The notes beneath the pieces were generated by a model, which was not told the origin of the DNA, made no database searches, and saw only the letters and a program-made list of their open reading frames with translations. The translations under genes and the position numbers were made by a program. A DNA stretch of 64,000 nt from CAZVFX01 sp964626565 (GTDB lineage Bacteria; Myxococcota_A; UBA9042; CAIXZC01), in assembly GCA_964626565.1 (NCBI GenBank), contig CAZVFX010000005.1:34314-98313 (forward strand). Direction: 5' to 3'. Numbering within the stretch: the stretch's first letter is position 1; every line of letters begins with the position of its first letter. Shown one piece after another: positions 34,736 through 43,946 of this stretch.

Positions 34736-36178
34736 ATGAGATATGCTCTTCTAGCTATAGCCATCGCGTTTGTTCTCGCTGCCTGTGGCAGCAGTTCCGG
34801 CCCTCGCAGCCTGGTTACAACCGACGGCACAATGGGCGACGGCAGCAACGTCCCGGACGCGGACGAAACCGTCGCCCCGGCCGACGTCGTCTCACAAGAT
34901 GACTCTGTGGAGCCGCCGGAAGACCAGATCGCGCCCCCGGAAGAAACCACGGAGACGACTCCTCCCGCGGATATAACTTCGCTGGAGGATGTGCCCGAGC
35001 CGGAAGATGTGCCTGAGTTCGAAGACGTGCCTCAGCCGGAAGAGACCGTCGAGGAGACACTGATTCCTGATCTGTCGAAAGAGGGAGACGACTGCCTGGA
35101 CGTGTACTACTGCGGAATGGCCAAGGGTTGCGAAGACTTCGGCGACGAAGCCTGCTGGGCGCCCTGTTACGCCGACGCCTCAGCCATGACCCTGTGGGAA
35201 CTGTCTTTGATCAACGAGTGCTACGAGGATAACTGCTTGGACGGGCCCCAGGACCCGGAAGAGAGCAACTGCCTGTGGAGTCAGTGTTTCGCCGAATTCT
35301 ACGTTTGCATCGGCGGCGAAGGGGACGCCTCGTGCGAAGAGACCCTTGACTGCCAGGGCGAATGCGGCGACGAAGACGGCATGTGTATCATGGACTGTAT
35401 GGCCAAATCCAACGAAGAAGCCATCGAGGTTGCACTCAAGGTCGCCGACGCCGAGGACAGCGCCAACTTCTACACCTATCTGTTCGAATGCGTGGAGGGC
35501 GAAGGAGACGGCACCTGCGCCGACATGTCCGCCTGCTTCGAAGAATGCGGCATGTTCAGCGAGCCGGAAGAAGGGGAAGAGAGCTCCCTTAATATCGCTT
35601 GCGCCAAAGACTGCATCAAGTCATCCAGCGCGGATGCCAAGGAGATGTTCCTCGGCATCTTCGAGTGCGACGGGGATCCCTGCCCCGACAAGTTGATGGA
35701 GTGCATGGGCGGGGCCGGAGACATGACCTGCGGGGAAGCGCTGGAGTGCATCATGACCTGCGGTGGTGAAGGAGGAGGAGGGGAAGACGACCCGCCGGGA
35801 GAAGATGAGGGCGGCGACTGCTTCACCGACTGCACTTTGCAGACCACGCCTGAGGCTCATGAACAGATGCTGCAATACCTGGATTGCAGCGAAGAGGTGT
35901 GCGGCGGCGAAATGGAAGGTTGCCCTCAGCAGATGGCGTGCATCCCCGAGTGCACCGGCGGCGGTGACCTGTCGTGCGGGGAAGTGTTCACTTGTGCCAC
36001 CCAGTGCGAGGTGGAAGGAGAGGACTGCTTTGGAGAGTGCATCATGGACATCTCCATCGAAGGGGCCCAGGACCTTGCCGACTTCCTCGGCTGCATCGAG
36101 GAGAACTGCCCCGATGGCGGCGAAGATTGCCCAGAAGCGCTGGTCTGCATCGCGATGTGCCCGGGGCTGCAGTTCTAG
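34736..36178 (+). CDS. Cys-rich lipoprotein A (tandem paralogue)
   Basis: A 480-residue predicted lipoprotein: lipobox VLAACGS, then an acidic Pro/Glu/Asp linker (EDVPEPEDVPEFEDVPQPEE) to residue ~115. The rest holds about 44 cysteines arranged in repeats resembling G-G-x-G-D-x-(S/T)-C-x-E-x3-C-x3-C, then C-x3-C, then a helix ending in (F/L)-x-C. This is a disulfide-rich secreted or surface protein; no family recognised with certainty. ATG 34736 follows CGGAGG. The next gene encodes a protein of exactly the same length and Cys pattern, so they arose by tandem duplication. A radical SAM-methyltransferase gene follows directly. Confidence 0.85.
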   Translation: MRYALLAIAIAFVLAACGSSSGPRSLVTTDGTMGDGSNVPDADETVAPADVVSQDDSVEPPEDQIAPPEETTETTPPADITSLEDVPEPEDVPEFEDVPQPEETVEETLIPDLSKEGDDCLDVYYCGMAKGCEDFGDEACWAPCYADASAMTLWELSLINECYEDNCLDGPQDPEESNCLWSQCFAEFYVCIGGEGDASCEETLDCQGECGDEDGMCIMDCMAKSNEEAIEVALKVADAEDSANFYTYLFECVEGEGDGTCADMSACFEECGMFSEPEEGEESSLNIACAKDCIKSSSADAKEMFLGIFECDGDPCPDKLMECMGGAGDMTCGEALECIMTCGGEGGGGEDDPPGEDEGGDCFTDCTLQTTPEAHEQMLQYLDCSEEVCGGEMEGCPQQMACIPECTGGGDLSCGEVFTCATQCEVEGEDCFGECIMDISIEGAQDLADFLGCIEENCPDGGEDCPEALVCIAMCPGLQF

Positions 36179-36207
36179 TACGCAGTTGCCCCATGCCTGG
36201 AGGAATG

Positions 36208-37650
36208 ATGAAGCACGTTTGTATGACGCTCTCTGCCTCACTTCTTCTCCTCACCGCATGCCCGGATAATTCAGGCCCCTCCAAGCTCGTCGACCAGAAA
36301 GGAACCACTACTGACGCTCTGGACCAAATTACCGCCGAAGTTGTGCAACCTGTCGACAGCCGTGGGCCTGCCGACGTACCCCCTCAGCCGGAAGACAGCC
36401 GGGCTCCTGCGGATCTGCCGGCAAAGACCGATGCTCCCGTCGACGCAATTATCCCTGAAGACACACCGGAGGCAGCGGACGTCCCGGACCATGAAAACAC
36501 CGTTGAGCCGGTAGATGTAGTTAAGGATCTGTCCCTACCCGACTTGTCCAAGGAGGGGAAAGCCTGCCTGGAGGTAATCCAGTGCGGCCAGGCCTCCGAG
36601 TGCCCCCCTTTTGACGACCAGGACTGCCTGACGCCCTGCATGGAAGGAGCTTCGGAGACAGCACTTTGGGAGTTGTCACTGGTCGCCGACTGCTACCAGG
36701 AAACCTGCGCCAACCAGGTGCTGGCGCCTGACGAGGTGGAAACCTGCCTTTGGGCCAACTGCTTCGCCGAGCTCTACGTTTGCATCGGCGGTGACGGAGA
36801 TTCCGGTTGCGAAGAGCAGCTTGTCTGCCAGGCCGGGTGTGGCGATGATGACGGCGCCTGCCTGGTCGACTGCTTGTCCCAGGCCAACGCGGAAGCGATT
36901 TTGCTGGCGTTCCAACTGGGTGCTTCGAACACTTATGCGGGTTTTGTGACGCACCTGTTCGAGTGCGTCCAGGCAGACGGGCAGAGCAGTTGCGGGGAGA
37001 TGGCGATCTGCCTGGACGAATGCGGCATCCTCGCAAACTCCGGCGGCCAACCCGGCAGCAGTGGCGAAGAGGCGATGGCTTGCACCATCGAGTGCGTCAA
37101 ACAGGGTTCACCAGCGGCCAAGGAGATGTATCTCAATGCATTCTCCTGCGGTGAAGCGGGCCCTTGCCCCGACCAGTGGATCGCGTGCATCGGCGGCGGG
37201 GGCGAATCGTCCTGCGCCGAGACCATGACCTGTGTCATGGAGTGCGGCGGCCTCGGCGGCCCCGAAAACGACCCTGAAAACGACTGTTTCAGCCCGTGCG
37301 TAGCCGAGGCCTCCCCCGAAGGGATGGACGCGGTGCTCGCCTATTTCGAATGTGAGCAGGAGTTGTGCAACGGAGACATGGAATACTGCCCCCTGGGTTT
37401 CCTCTGCCTGGCGGAATGTGGCGGCGAAGGCGAGTTGTCGTGCGCCGACGTCTTCCAGTGCAGCGAGGAGTGCGAAAACGCCGGGGGCGGCCAGGAGTGC
37501 TTCGGCTTGTGCATCTTAGATATTTCACCGGCAGGCATTCCGAACCTGACCAGCTACCTCGAGTGCATCACCGAGAAGTGCCCCGACGCCTTCGAGGGAT
37601 GCCCCCACGTTTCGGAATGCTGGCCCTTGTGCCTGGATGGGGAGCCCTAG
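36208..37650 (+). CDS. Cys-rich lipoprotein B (tandem paralogue)
   Basis: A 480-residue paralogue of the preceding protein. The lipobox is LLTACPD, followed by a Pro/Asp linker and the anchor sequence DLSLPDLSKEGKACLEV, matching LIPDLSKEGDDCLDV in copy A. The Cys spacing matches copy A throughout (ELYVCIGGDGDSGCEEQLVC versus EFYVCIGGEGDASCEETLDC). ATG 36208 is chosen because GGAGG lies 4 nt upstream and this gives the same length as copy A; ATG 36205 directly before it is also possible. Copies are clearly diverged, so the duplication is not recent. The radical SAM gene starts 6 nt after the stop. Confidence 0.85.
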   Translation: MKHVCMTLSASLLLLTACPDNSGPSKLVDQKGTTTDALDQITAEVVQPVDSRGPADVPPQPEDSRAPADLPAKTDAPVDAIIPEDTPEAADVPDHENTVEPVDVVKDLSLPDLSKEGKACLEVIQCGQASECPPFDDQDCLTPCMEGASETALWELSLVADCYQETCANQVLAPDEVETCLWANCFAELYVCIGGDGDSGCEEQLVCQAGCGDDDGACLVDCLSQANAEAILLAFQLGASNTYAGFVTHLFECVQADGQSSCGEMAICLDECGILANSGGQPGSSGEEAMACTIECVKQGSPAAKEMYLNAFSCGEAGPCPDQWIACIGGGGESSCAETMTCVMECGGLGGPENDPENDCFSPCVAEASPEGMDAVLAYFECEQELCNGDMEYCPLGFLCLAECGGEGELSCADVFQCSEECENAGGGQECFGLCILDISPAGIPNLTSYLECITEKCPDAFEGCPHVSECWPLCLDGEP

Positions 37651-37656
37651 AACGGT

Positions 37657-39432
37657 TTGCGAAGAGAACCTCCACGACGATTCATTATCAAGGCAGGGCA
37701 ATCCTGCAACAACTCATGTACATTCTGCCACTCGGCCGGCCTGACTCACCTTGGAGATCTGGAAACTGAGGAGGTTTGCCGACGGATCGATGAGGCGCTT
37801 GAACTGGGAGCCGAGTCGGTTCTGTTCTCCGGCGGCGAGCCGAGCATGCGCCCCGATCTCGTCGACCTTGCCGACCACTGCCGGCGCCGGGATGTTCCTT
37901 TCGGCCTCATTACCAACGGGCGGATGCTGTCGTATAAGCCGCTGTTGAGCAAATTGCTGGCCAGGGGGCTTGAGTACACCTACGTATCCCTGCACGGGAC
38001 GGAGCAGGTGCACGATAGCATCACGCGCGCACCGGGATCATTCGCCCAGACCATGGAAGCGCTGAAGGTACTTGACGGAATCTCCGGGTTGGAAGTGACG
38101 TGCAACGTCGTGGTGGTGAAGCAAAACGTCGACCACCTCAAGGCGATCGTTTCCAGCATGACTGATCTTCGCCGCACATCGCTAAAATTCTCGAATGTGG
38201 AACCGCGGGGGCGGGCGATTGATGGGGAAGGAGTAGCCCCTCAGCCGGAAACGGCTGCCGCCGGGGTGAGCGATGCCATCAGCTTCGGGATCGCCAACGG
38301 AAGACCGCAGGACAGTTTCGGGGTAGATGGATTTCCCCACTGCCTCGACCCTCGCTTCCCCTCCCTGCAGTCCGATTTTTTCACCCACCGAATCGTAGGA
38401 ATCCGGGAGGTTGATGAAGAGCAGTTCTATCCCATCGACTACGCCAACATGTCAAAGCCTGACGCTTGCCGCGGCTGCCTCATCGGCGACGACTGCCGGG
38501 GCTGCTGGTCCGCGACGTGGGAACGTTTCGGCGCCGACTTCATCAAGCCGGTTGCAGGCGGTGTCAGCAACTCTTTCAATTACTTCCCCGCCGCTGCCCC
38601 GAAGACCCCTCCCGAGTCCAGAACGCTCCGCGTGCTGAGCGACGGCAAGGAGGCGGTTTACGCTACCGACACAGGCGATTTTTCCGATGCCGAGGTGAGT
38701 CGCATCCGCGACGGACTGGGCCAGGTCTACCTTCAGATTGACGAGGCGGAGTTCGTGAACGACTTCGCCGGGCAATTGAGGAAGCTCAAGCGTGTCGGCC
38801 CCGGCACTTTCGAGGCGATCGAGGGAGACCCGTTCAGCCAGGCAGAGGCCGAGGTAAAGGGGATACTGAAGAAGGTGACCGGCAACACCCTTGACGTCGG
38901 TTGTGGGGAGACCCGCTACCGCGGGTTGTTCGAAGAGAAACTGCAAGCCGGTGAGATGACGTACGCCGGCGTAGATCCTTCCCCGGGTGAGCAGGTACGG
39001 GAACTGGCGGACGCGGGCCGGATCACGCTGTGGGACACCGGCATAGAATCCGCCCCCCTGGAGCGTGGCTCCTTTGATTGGATCCTGGTACTTAGAAGCC
39101 ACAATCACCTCCTCGATCTGTGGACTGCGTACTCGAAACTCGTGGGTAGCCTCAAGTGGGGCGGCCTGCTGATGGTAGTGGATAACGTGGCGTTCGGAGT
39201 GGTGCGCCAGGCGGCTTTCAAGGAGCGCGTCGACGCAATCCCGGCCGGTGCGGGCATTGAACACCTCCGGAACGACACCGCGGCGGAGGCCCATCGGTTC
39301 TTACGAAGTTTCCCCTTGCGCCTCGAGGCACGCCGTGACGTTACCCCGGCTACTGCCAACCAGTGGCTCTTGTTGTACAGGAAGGTATGGCCCAACGGCC
39401 AGCAGGGGAAGGATACCTTCAGAATCGACTGA
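37657..39432 (+). CDS. Radical SAM protein fused to a SAM-dependent methyltransferase domain
   Basis: A 591-residue fusion. The N-terminal half is a radical SAM barrel: CNNSCTFC at ~17-24, SGGEPSMRPD at ~58-67 and SLHGTEQVHDSITR, typical of SPASM-type enzymes. Cysteines CRGCLIGDDCRGC at ~268-280 probably hold an auxiliary cluster. After residue ~405 a class I methyltransferase domain appears (TLDVGCGETRYRGLF), with a degraded-looking catalytic region. The only start fitting the frame is TTG 37657, 6 nt after the Cys-rich gene. Such close linkage suggests co-expression with the two Cys-rich lipoproteins; modification of them is a hypothesis. An alternative is a nucleotide or cofactor substrate. 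Confidence 0.87.
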   Translation: MRREPPRRFIIKAGQSCNNSCTFCHSAGLTHLGDLETEEVCRRIDEALELGAESVLFSGGEPSMRPDLVDLADHCRRRDVPFGLITNGRMLSYKPLLSKLLARGLEYTYVSLHGTEQVHDSITRAPGSFAQTMEALKVLDGISGLEVTCNVVVVKQNVDHLKAIVSSMTDLRRTSLKFSNVEPRGRAIDGEGVAPQPETAAAGVSDAISFGIANGRPQDSFGVDGFPHCLDPRFPSLQSDFFTHRIVGIREVDEEQFYPIDYANMSKPDACRGCLIGDDCRGCWSATWERFGADFIKPVAGGVSNSFNYFPAAAPKTPPESRTLRVLSDGKEAVYATDTGDFSDAEVSRIRDGLGQVYLQIDEAEFVNDFAGQLRKLKRVGPGTFEAIEGDPFSQAEAEVKGILKKVTGNTLDVGCGETRYRGLFEEKLQAGEMTYAGVDPSPGEQVRELADAGRITLWDTGIESAPLERGSFDWILVLRSHNHLLDLWTAYSKLVGSLKWGGLLMVVDNVAFGVVRQAAFKERVDAIPAGAGIEHLRNDTAAEAHRFLRSFPLRLEARRDVTPATANQWLLLYRKVWPNGQQGKDTFRID

Positions 39433-39447
39433 TAGCTGATAGCTGAC
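39429..39447. repeat. CTGATAG stutter repeat in a convergent spacer
   Basis: CTGATAG-CTGATAG-CTGA overlaps the stop codon region of the radical SAM-methyltransferase gene and lies 12 nt from the end of the convergent corC-like gene. Member of the set of 3'-abutting stutter repeats. Confidence 0.6.
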
Positions 39448-39458
39448 CGCCGATAGCC

Positions 39459-40778
39459 CTACTGGTCGGGTTGTTTGATGATCAGTTTCACTTTGCCCAG
39501 TTTCACACCATCACTTTCAAGAACCGTGAAAGTCAGAGTCGGGGCTTCTTCGTCTTCCACCTGATAGATGAACGACTCTCCCCTTCCCGGGACGCTGCCG
39601 GCCAACTCCATCACCAGGCCGCCAACGCTTTCGTATTCCCGGTCATCGGCAAACTCAACGTTGAGTTCCAACTCTTCCTTCATCTCCTCAACCGGCAGCT
39701 TGGAATTGACTATGAAGGTTGACTCGTCCACCTGGATGAACAGTTTTTCCTCCTTGTCGAACTCGTCGTAGATTTCGCCGATCATCTCCTCGATAATGTC
39801 TTCCAGCGTTACCATGCCCGCAGTGCCGCCGTATTCGTCGACCACGATGGAGATGTGGATACGTTCCTCCTGAAACTCGCCGAGGAGTTCGTCGAGACGT
39901 TTGGTTTCGGGCACGAAGTATGGCGGCCGCACGAAGTTGCGAAGTTTGAATGCATCTTTACGGTCTTTATCTATGAAGTAGGAGAGGAGGTCTTTGGCGT
40001 AAAAAACCCCGATCACTTTGTCCTTTGACTCCTGGTAGACGGGATAGCGGGAGAAGTTGTGCTCGGTAATCCCTTCCATGACCGCGCCGATGTTGGCCCT
40101 GGCTTCGAACATGATCATGTCGGTGCGAGGGACCATCACCTCTTTGGCGATGCGATCTTCGAGGCTCAAGACCCCGGACAGCATTCGCTCCTTGTCCTCG
40201 TCGAGGCTCCCTTCCTTGTGCCCTTTCTGGATGAGGAATTCCAGCTCCTCTTCAGTGACGGTGGGAGGCGGACTGGCGGGATCGCCGCCGGCCAGAGAAA
40301 TGAATCCCTTACCCAGGTAGGCCAGCACCCTGGCCAAAGGCCAGAGCAGTGCGTAGAAGAAGAGCAGGAGCGGAAGGACCGAGGTGACGTGATGGGGGTT
40401 GTGCCGGGCATAGGTTTTGGGCAGCACCTCACCGAAGACGAGAATGAGGAAAGTCATGACACCAACGGCCAGGGCGATGGCTATGCTCACCGCCCCCTCG
40501 ACACCGAATCCCCCCAGCGTCTTGAGGGAAAGTTGGGTGGCCAGGGAGGAGGCCAGTATGTTCACCAGGTTGTTGGCCACCAGCAGAAAGCTCAGCACCG
40601 TTCGAGGCTGGTCACGCCAGAGTCTCAGCAGGCGGATCCCGGGCCGCTTGACGGAAATAAGCTGGTCCAATCTGCCGGCGTGAAGACTGGTGAGCGCAGT
40701 TTCTGATCCGGAAAACAATCCGGAGAGGATTACGCAGGCCAAAATAAGAACCACTTCAACAACGGTTTCTTCCGCCAA
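39459..40778 (-). CDS. CNNM/CorC family transporter (DUF21-CBS-CorC)
   Basis: A 439-residue membrane protein of the hemolysin C/CorC/CNNM family, implicated in Mg2+/Co2+ efflux. Residues ~1-195 form the DUF21 transmembrane domain (SGLFSGSETALTSL, LLVANNLVNILASSLAT). Two CBS domains follow (VMVPRTDMIMFEARANIGAV; DEYGGTAGMVTLEDIIEEMIGEI), and residues ~345-430 are the CorC_HlyC domain (VDESTFIVNSKLPVEEM). The start is TTG 40778 with GAGGAG upstream. It is monocistronic and convergent with the radical SAM gene. Confidence 0.92.
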   Translation of the reverse strand: MAEETVVEVVLILACVILSGLFSGSETALTSLHAGRLDQLISVKRPGIRLLRLWRDQPRTVLSFLLVANNLVNILASSLATQLSLKTLGGFGVEGAVSIAIALAVGVMTFLILVFGEVLPKTYARHNPHHVTSVLPLLLFFYALLWPLARVLAYLGKGFISLAGGDPASPPPTVTEEELEFLIQKGHKEGSLDEDKERMLSGVLSLEDRIAKEVMVPRTDMIMFEARANIGAVMEGITEHNFSRYPVYQESKDKVIGVFYAKDLLSYFIDKDRKDAFKLRNFVRPPYFVPETKRLDELLGEFQEERIHISIVVDEYGGTAGMVTLEDIIEEMIGEIYDEFDKEEKLFIQVDESTFIVNSKLPVEEMKEELELNVEFADDREYESVGGLVMELAGSVPGRGESFIYQVEDEEAPTLTFTVLESDGVKLGKVKLIIKQPDQ

Positions 40779-40997
40779 TTTGCGTGTCTCCTCCGAGCAG
40801 TTTCCCAGTTTCTATTCAACACCAAAGAAGAGGGCTGGTCAACAATCTTGAAAACACTTGACGGGCCGGTTTTCCATAGGGTAACAAGGTTTGGTCATGA
40901 GTTGTACGGCCCTCGAGTTCATTGAAGCCAGTCCGGTGCGAAAGATGTGGACGTTTGCCATGAGTTGTCACCCCAAACCCGAGAAGAGAAGCCACCC

Positions 40998-41945
40998 ATG
41001 AACACATCCCATGCAAAATTTCTGGTAGTCGGCCTCGGCCCGGTCGGCGGGATCTTCGCCGCCAAGTTGAAGGCTGCGGGAATGTCCGTAACCGGCGTCG
41101 ACGTTTGCCAAGAGCATCTTGAAGCGATCAACGAGCACGGCCTGAAGCTCATCGGGGCCACCACCGAAACGGTGCCCCTTGACGGTGTCGTTCCTTCCCT
41201 CTCTGCGCTCACAACCAACGACTACGACTACGTTGTCCTCGCGGTCAAGGCGCCGGTGACACTTCATCTGGCGCCTGAATTGCTCCAGATGGGTGGGGAT
41301 TTCAAAGTCGTTTCCATGCAGAACGGCATCGACAACGAGGAGTTCCTGGCCCACGACTTCGGGCGGGAACGCACCATGAGAATCGTTGTGAACTTCGCGG
41401 GAGTGATGGACGGCCCCGGCGCCATTTCCATGACCTTCTTCAATCCGCCCAACTATGTGGGCTGCCTCTGCCAGGGCGAAGAGTGTGAACACGCCCGCCT
41501 GTTGGCCGGGTTCATGACCGACGCAGGGCTCAAGTCGGAAGCTACCGCGGACATCAAACGATACGTGTGGCTCAAAACCATCCTCAACGCGGCCCTCACT
41601 CCGGTGTGCGCGGTGCTGGGCATGACCATGGCCGAAGTGATGGCGTGCAAGGAAACCTATCGCCTGGTGGAACTCAATCTGGATGAGTGTATCCGGGTAG
41701 CCCACGCCCGCGGTTATGACTTCGGCCAGGGCTTCCTGGACTACTGCCTTGACTACCTGAGCCGGGCAGGAGACCACATGCCGTCCATGTACGCGGACCT
41801 GAACTCCGGTCGGCTCACTGAAATCGACATGCTCAACGGCAGAATAGTGAAGCACGGCGCCCGACTCGGCGTACATGTGCCGGTGAATAAAACCCTTACC
41901 GCGCTGGTAAAGGCGCGGGAGAGCAAGAATAAGAGGGAGGCCTAG
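40998..41945 (+). CDS. Ketopantoate reductase-family (ApbA/PanE) dehydrogenase
   Basis: A 315-residue NAD(P)H-dependent reductase. The dinucleotide site VVGLGPVGGIFAAKL lies at the N-terminus; VVSMQNGIDNEE and the C-terminal all-helical domain with VWLKTILNAALTPVCA hold the catalytic Lys and Asn of the family. Within a catabolic cluster of SDR, thiolase, crotonase and dehydrogenase genes, a role on a 2-oxo or hydroxyacyl compound is more likely than pantothenate synthesis; this is inference. ATG 40998 is chosen behind GAGAAG. The SDR gene starts 3 nt after the stop. Confidence 0.85.
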   Translation: MNTSHAKFLVVGLGPVGGIFAAKLKAAGMSVTGVDVCQEHLEAINEHGLKLIGATTETVPLDGVVPSLSALTTNDYDYVVLAVKAPVTLHLAPELLQMGGDFKVVSMQNGIDNEEFLAHDFGRERTMRIVVNFAGVMDGPGAISMTFFNPPNYVGCLCQGEECEHARLLAGFMTDAGLKSEATADIKRYVWLKTILNAALTPVCAVLGMTMAEVMACKETYRLVELNLDECIRVAHARGYDFGQGFLDYCLDYLSRAGDHMPSMYADLNSGRLTEIDMLNGRIVKHGARLGVHVPVNKTLTALVKARESKNKREA

Positions 41946-41948
41946 CCA

Positions 41949-42695
41949 ATGTGCAAGCTGCTTGAAGGTAAGGTTGCACTGATAACCGGGGGGAGTTCGG
42001 GCATTGGAGCCGCCACGGTTCTCATCTTCGCCCGCGAAGGTGCGAAGGTGGCGATCCTGGACCTGAACAAGGAAGGTGGCGAAAAAGTGGTCGCGGAGGT
42101 GGAAGCGGCCGGCGGTGAAGCGTTGCTGCTGGAGGGGGACATAACCGACTTCAGCCGCGCTGAGGCGGTCGTCGGCGAGGTGGTAGATCACTTCGGCACC
42201 CTGGACATCCTGGTGAATAACGCGGGCATCAACCGGGACAGGGTGATCTGGAAGATGGAAGAAGAAGCCTGGGATACGGTGATCGCTACCGACCTGAAAG
42301 GTGCGTTCAACTACATCCGCGCCGCGACACCGCTGTTCCGGGAGAAGAAGGGAGGCGCTATCGTCACGGTGTCATCGATTAACGGACTGCGCGGGAAATT
42401 CGGGCAGTCCAACTACGCGGCCGCCAAGGCGGGCGTAATCGGGCTTTCCAAAACGGTGGCCCGGGAGCTGGGAAGGGCCAACGTCAACGTCAACGTGGTC
42501 TGCCCCGGCCTCACCGCCACCTCGATGATCCAGGACTTGCCCGACGACTTCAAGGAAAAGGCCCGGCAGGAGATCGTCATCAACCGCATCGGCACGCCCG
42601 AGGACGTGGGCGAAGTGATCGCATTCCTGGCCAGCGAACGAGCGCGGCACATCACCGGTGAAGTGATCAAAGTGGACGGAGGACAATACATATGA
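41949..42695 (+). CDS. Short-chain dehydrogenase/reductase (FabG-like)
   Basis: A 248-residue SDR. Cofactor motif GGSSGIGAAT, NNAG in ILVNNAGINRD, catalytic Ser in VTVSSINGL and the YxxxK pair in SNYAAAKAGV are all intact; the ending VDGGQYI is typical of FabG-type 3-oxoacyl reductases. In this operon it likely oxidises a 3-hydroxyacyl-CoA. A GGGAGG site precedes ATG. Its stop overlaps the thiolase start (ATGA), so the two are coupled: dehydrogenation followed by thiolysis. Confidence 0.92.
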   Translation: MCKLLEGKVALITGGSSGIGAATVLIFAREGAKVAILDLNKEGGEKVVAEVEAAGGEALLLEGDITDFSRAEAVVGEVVDHFGTLDILVNNAGINRDRVIWKMEEEAWDTVIATDLKGAFNYIRAATPLFREKKGGAIVTVSSINGLRGKFGQSNYAAAKAGVIGLSKTVARELGRANVNVNVVCPGLTATSMIQDLPDDFKEKARQEIVINRIGTPEDVGEVIAFLASERARHITGEVIKVDGGQYI

Positions 42696-43858
42696 AAACT
42701 CCAGGTATCGTCTGTGTCAGCGCCTTGCGCAGCCCCATGGGCCGCTTTGGCGGATCATTTAAGGACACCTACTGCTACGACCTTGCCGCACCGGTTATCA
42801 AACAGGTGCTGGCAGCAGTGGATTTCCCCGGTGACAGGATAGACGAAGTGGTAATCGGCAGCTGCCGGCAGGCAGGCAACGGCCCCAACCCGGGCCGCAC
42901 CGCCTCGGTTCGTGGCGGAGTATCCATCGACGCCCCGGTCACCACCGTGAACATGGCTTGCCCCTCGGGCATCAAGGCTCTCGAATTGGCAGCTATGCGC
43001 CTGAGACTGGGGGAGGGAAAATTCGTGCTGGTGGGTGGGATGGAGTCCATGAGCACCATGCCGTATCTCCTGAAAGACGTGCGCTGGAAAGGCTTCCGCA
43101 TGGGTAATAAGGAGATCCTGGACGGCTGGGCCGACGCCACCGACCCCCTCATCGGCCAGGGCATGGGCATGACCGCGGAGAACGTGGCCGAGAAATACGG
43201 CATCCCGAGGGAGGAGCAGGATGCGTTTGCCGCGGGCTCCCAGGAGAAGGCGTTCAACGCGTGGGAAGCGGGCGCCTTTGCCAACGAGATCGTGCCCATC
43301 GAGGTGGGTGGAGAAACGGTTGCCAAGGACGAGACGTTCCGGTGGCCGGTGACCATGGAAAAGATGGCGAAGCTGAGACCCGTGTTCAAAAAGGACGGCG
43401 TGGTCACCGCGGGCAACGCGTGCGCCATGGCCGACGGGGCCGCGTTCATGCTGCTCACCACTGACGAAATAGCCAAGGCGGAAGGGCTGCCCATCATGGC
43501 CGAACTGGCCGCGTTTACCCAATGTGCGGTGGAGCCCGCGACCATGGGCGAAGGCCCGGGCAAAGCGATCCCCATGCTGCTGGAGGAAAACGGCCTTACC
43601 GCGGCCGGCCCCGACCTTTACGAAGTAAACGAAGCGTTCGCAGTCCAGGTGCTGGCCAACGAGCGGGTAGTGGAGTGGGACCGGGCGAAGTTGAACGTCA
43701 ACGGCGGCGCCATCGCGTTGGGCCACCCCACGGGCTGCACCGGTGTCAGGATCACCGTGAGCCTCATCCACGCCCTTATCAACCGTGGACTCAACACCGG
43801 CGTCTCCTCCCTTTGCGGCGGCGGCGGCGTGGCCATGGCCGCCCTGGTGAGGCGGTAG
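42692..43858 (+). CDS. Acetyl-CoA acetyltransferase/thiolase
   Basis: A 388-residue thiolase of degradative or biosynthetic type. Active-site residues are present: nucleophile Cys in VNMACPSGIKAL, His in GHPTGCTGVR and the second Cys in SSLCGGGGVAMA. It cleaves 3-oxoacyl-CoA with CoA, or condenses acetyl-CoA. Coupled by ATGA overlap to the upstream SDR. A conserved hairpin repeat lies in the 88-nt spacer that follows. Confidence 0.94.
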   Translation: MKTPGIVCVSALRSPMGRFGGSFKDTYCYDLAAPVIKQVLAAVDFPGDRIDEVVIGSCRQAGNGPNPGRTASVRGGVSIDAPVTTVNMACPSGIKALELAAMRLRLGEGKFVLVGGMESMSTMPYLLKDVRWKGFRMGNKEILDGWADATDPLIGQGMGMTAENVAEKYGIPREEQDAFAAGSQEKAFNAWEAGAFANEIVPIEVGGETVAKDETFRWPVTMEKMAKLRPVFKKDGVVTAGNACAMADGAAFMLLTTDEIAKAEGLPIMAELAAFTQCAVEPATMGEGPGKAIPMLLEENGLTAAGPDLYEVNEAFAVQVLANERVVEWDRAKLNVNGGAIALGHPTGCTGVRITVSLIHALINRGLNTGVSSLCGGGGVAMAALVRR

Positions 43859-43884
43859 AAACGGAGAATCGTGGCCGGGCATCC

Positions 43885-43915
43885 CACCGTACCCCGAGTG
43901 CGAGTGAGGGGCCTG
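43885..43915 (+). repeat. GTACCCC hairpin repeat, copy A
   Basis: CCCC-GAGTGCGAGTGA-GGGG with flanking CACCGTA and CCTGCG. It lies 32 nt upstream of the crotonase start. The 12-nt loop is conserved with two other copies at 44707-44735 and, inverted, 46811-46842. Confidence 0.7.
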
Positions 43916-43946
43916 CGCTGCGCCGCATACTATCGGAGGTTTTTCC

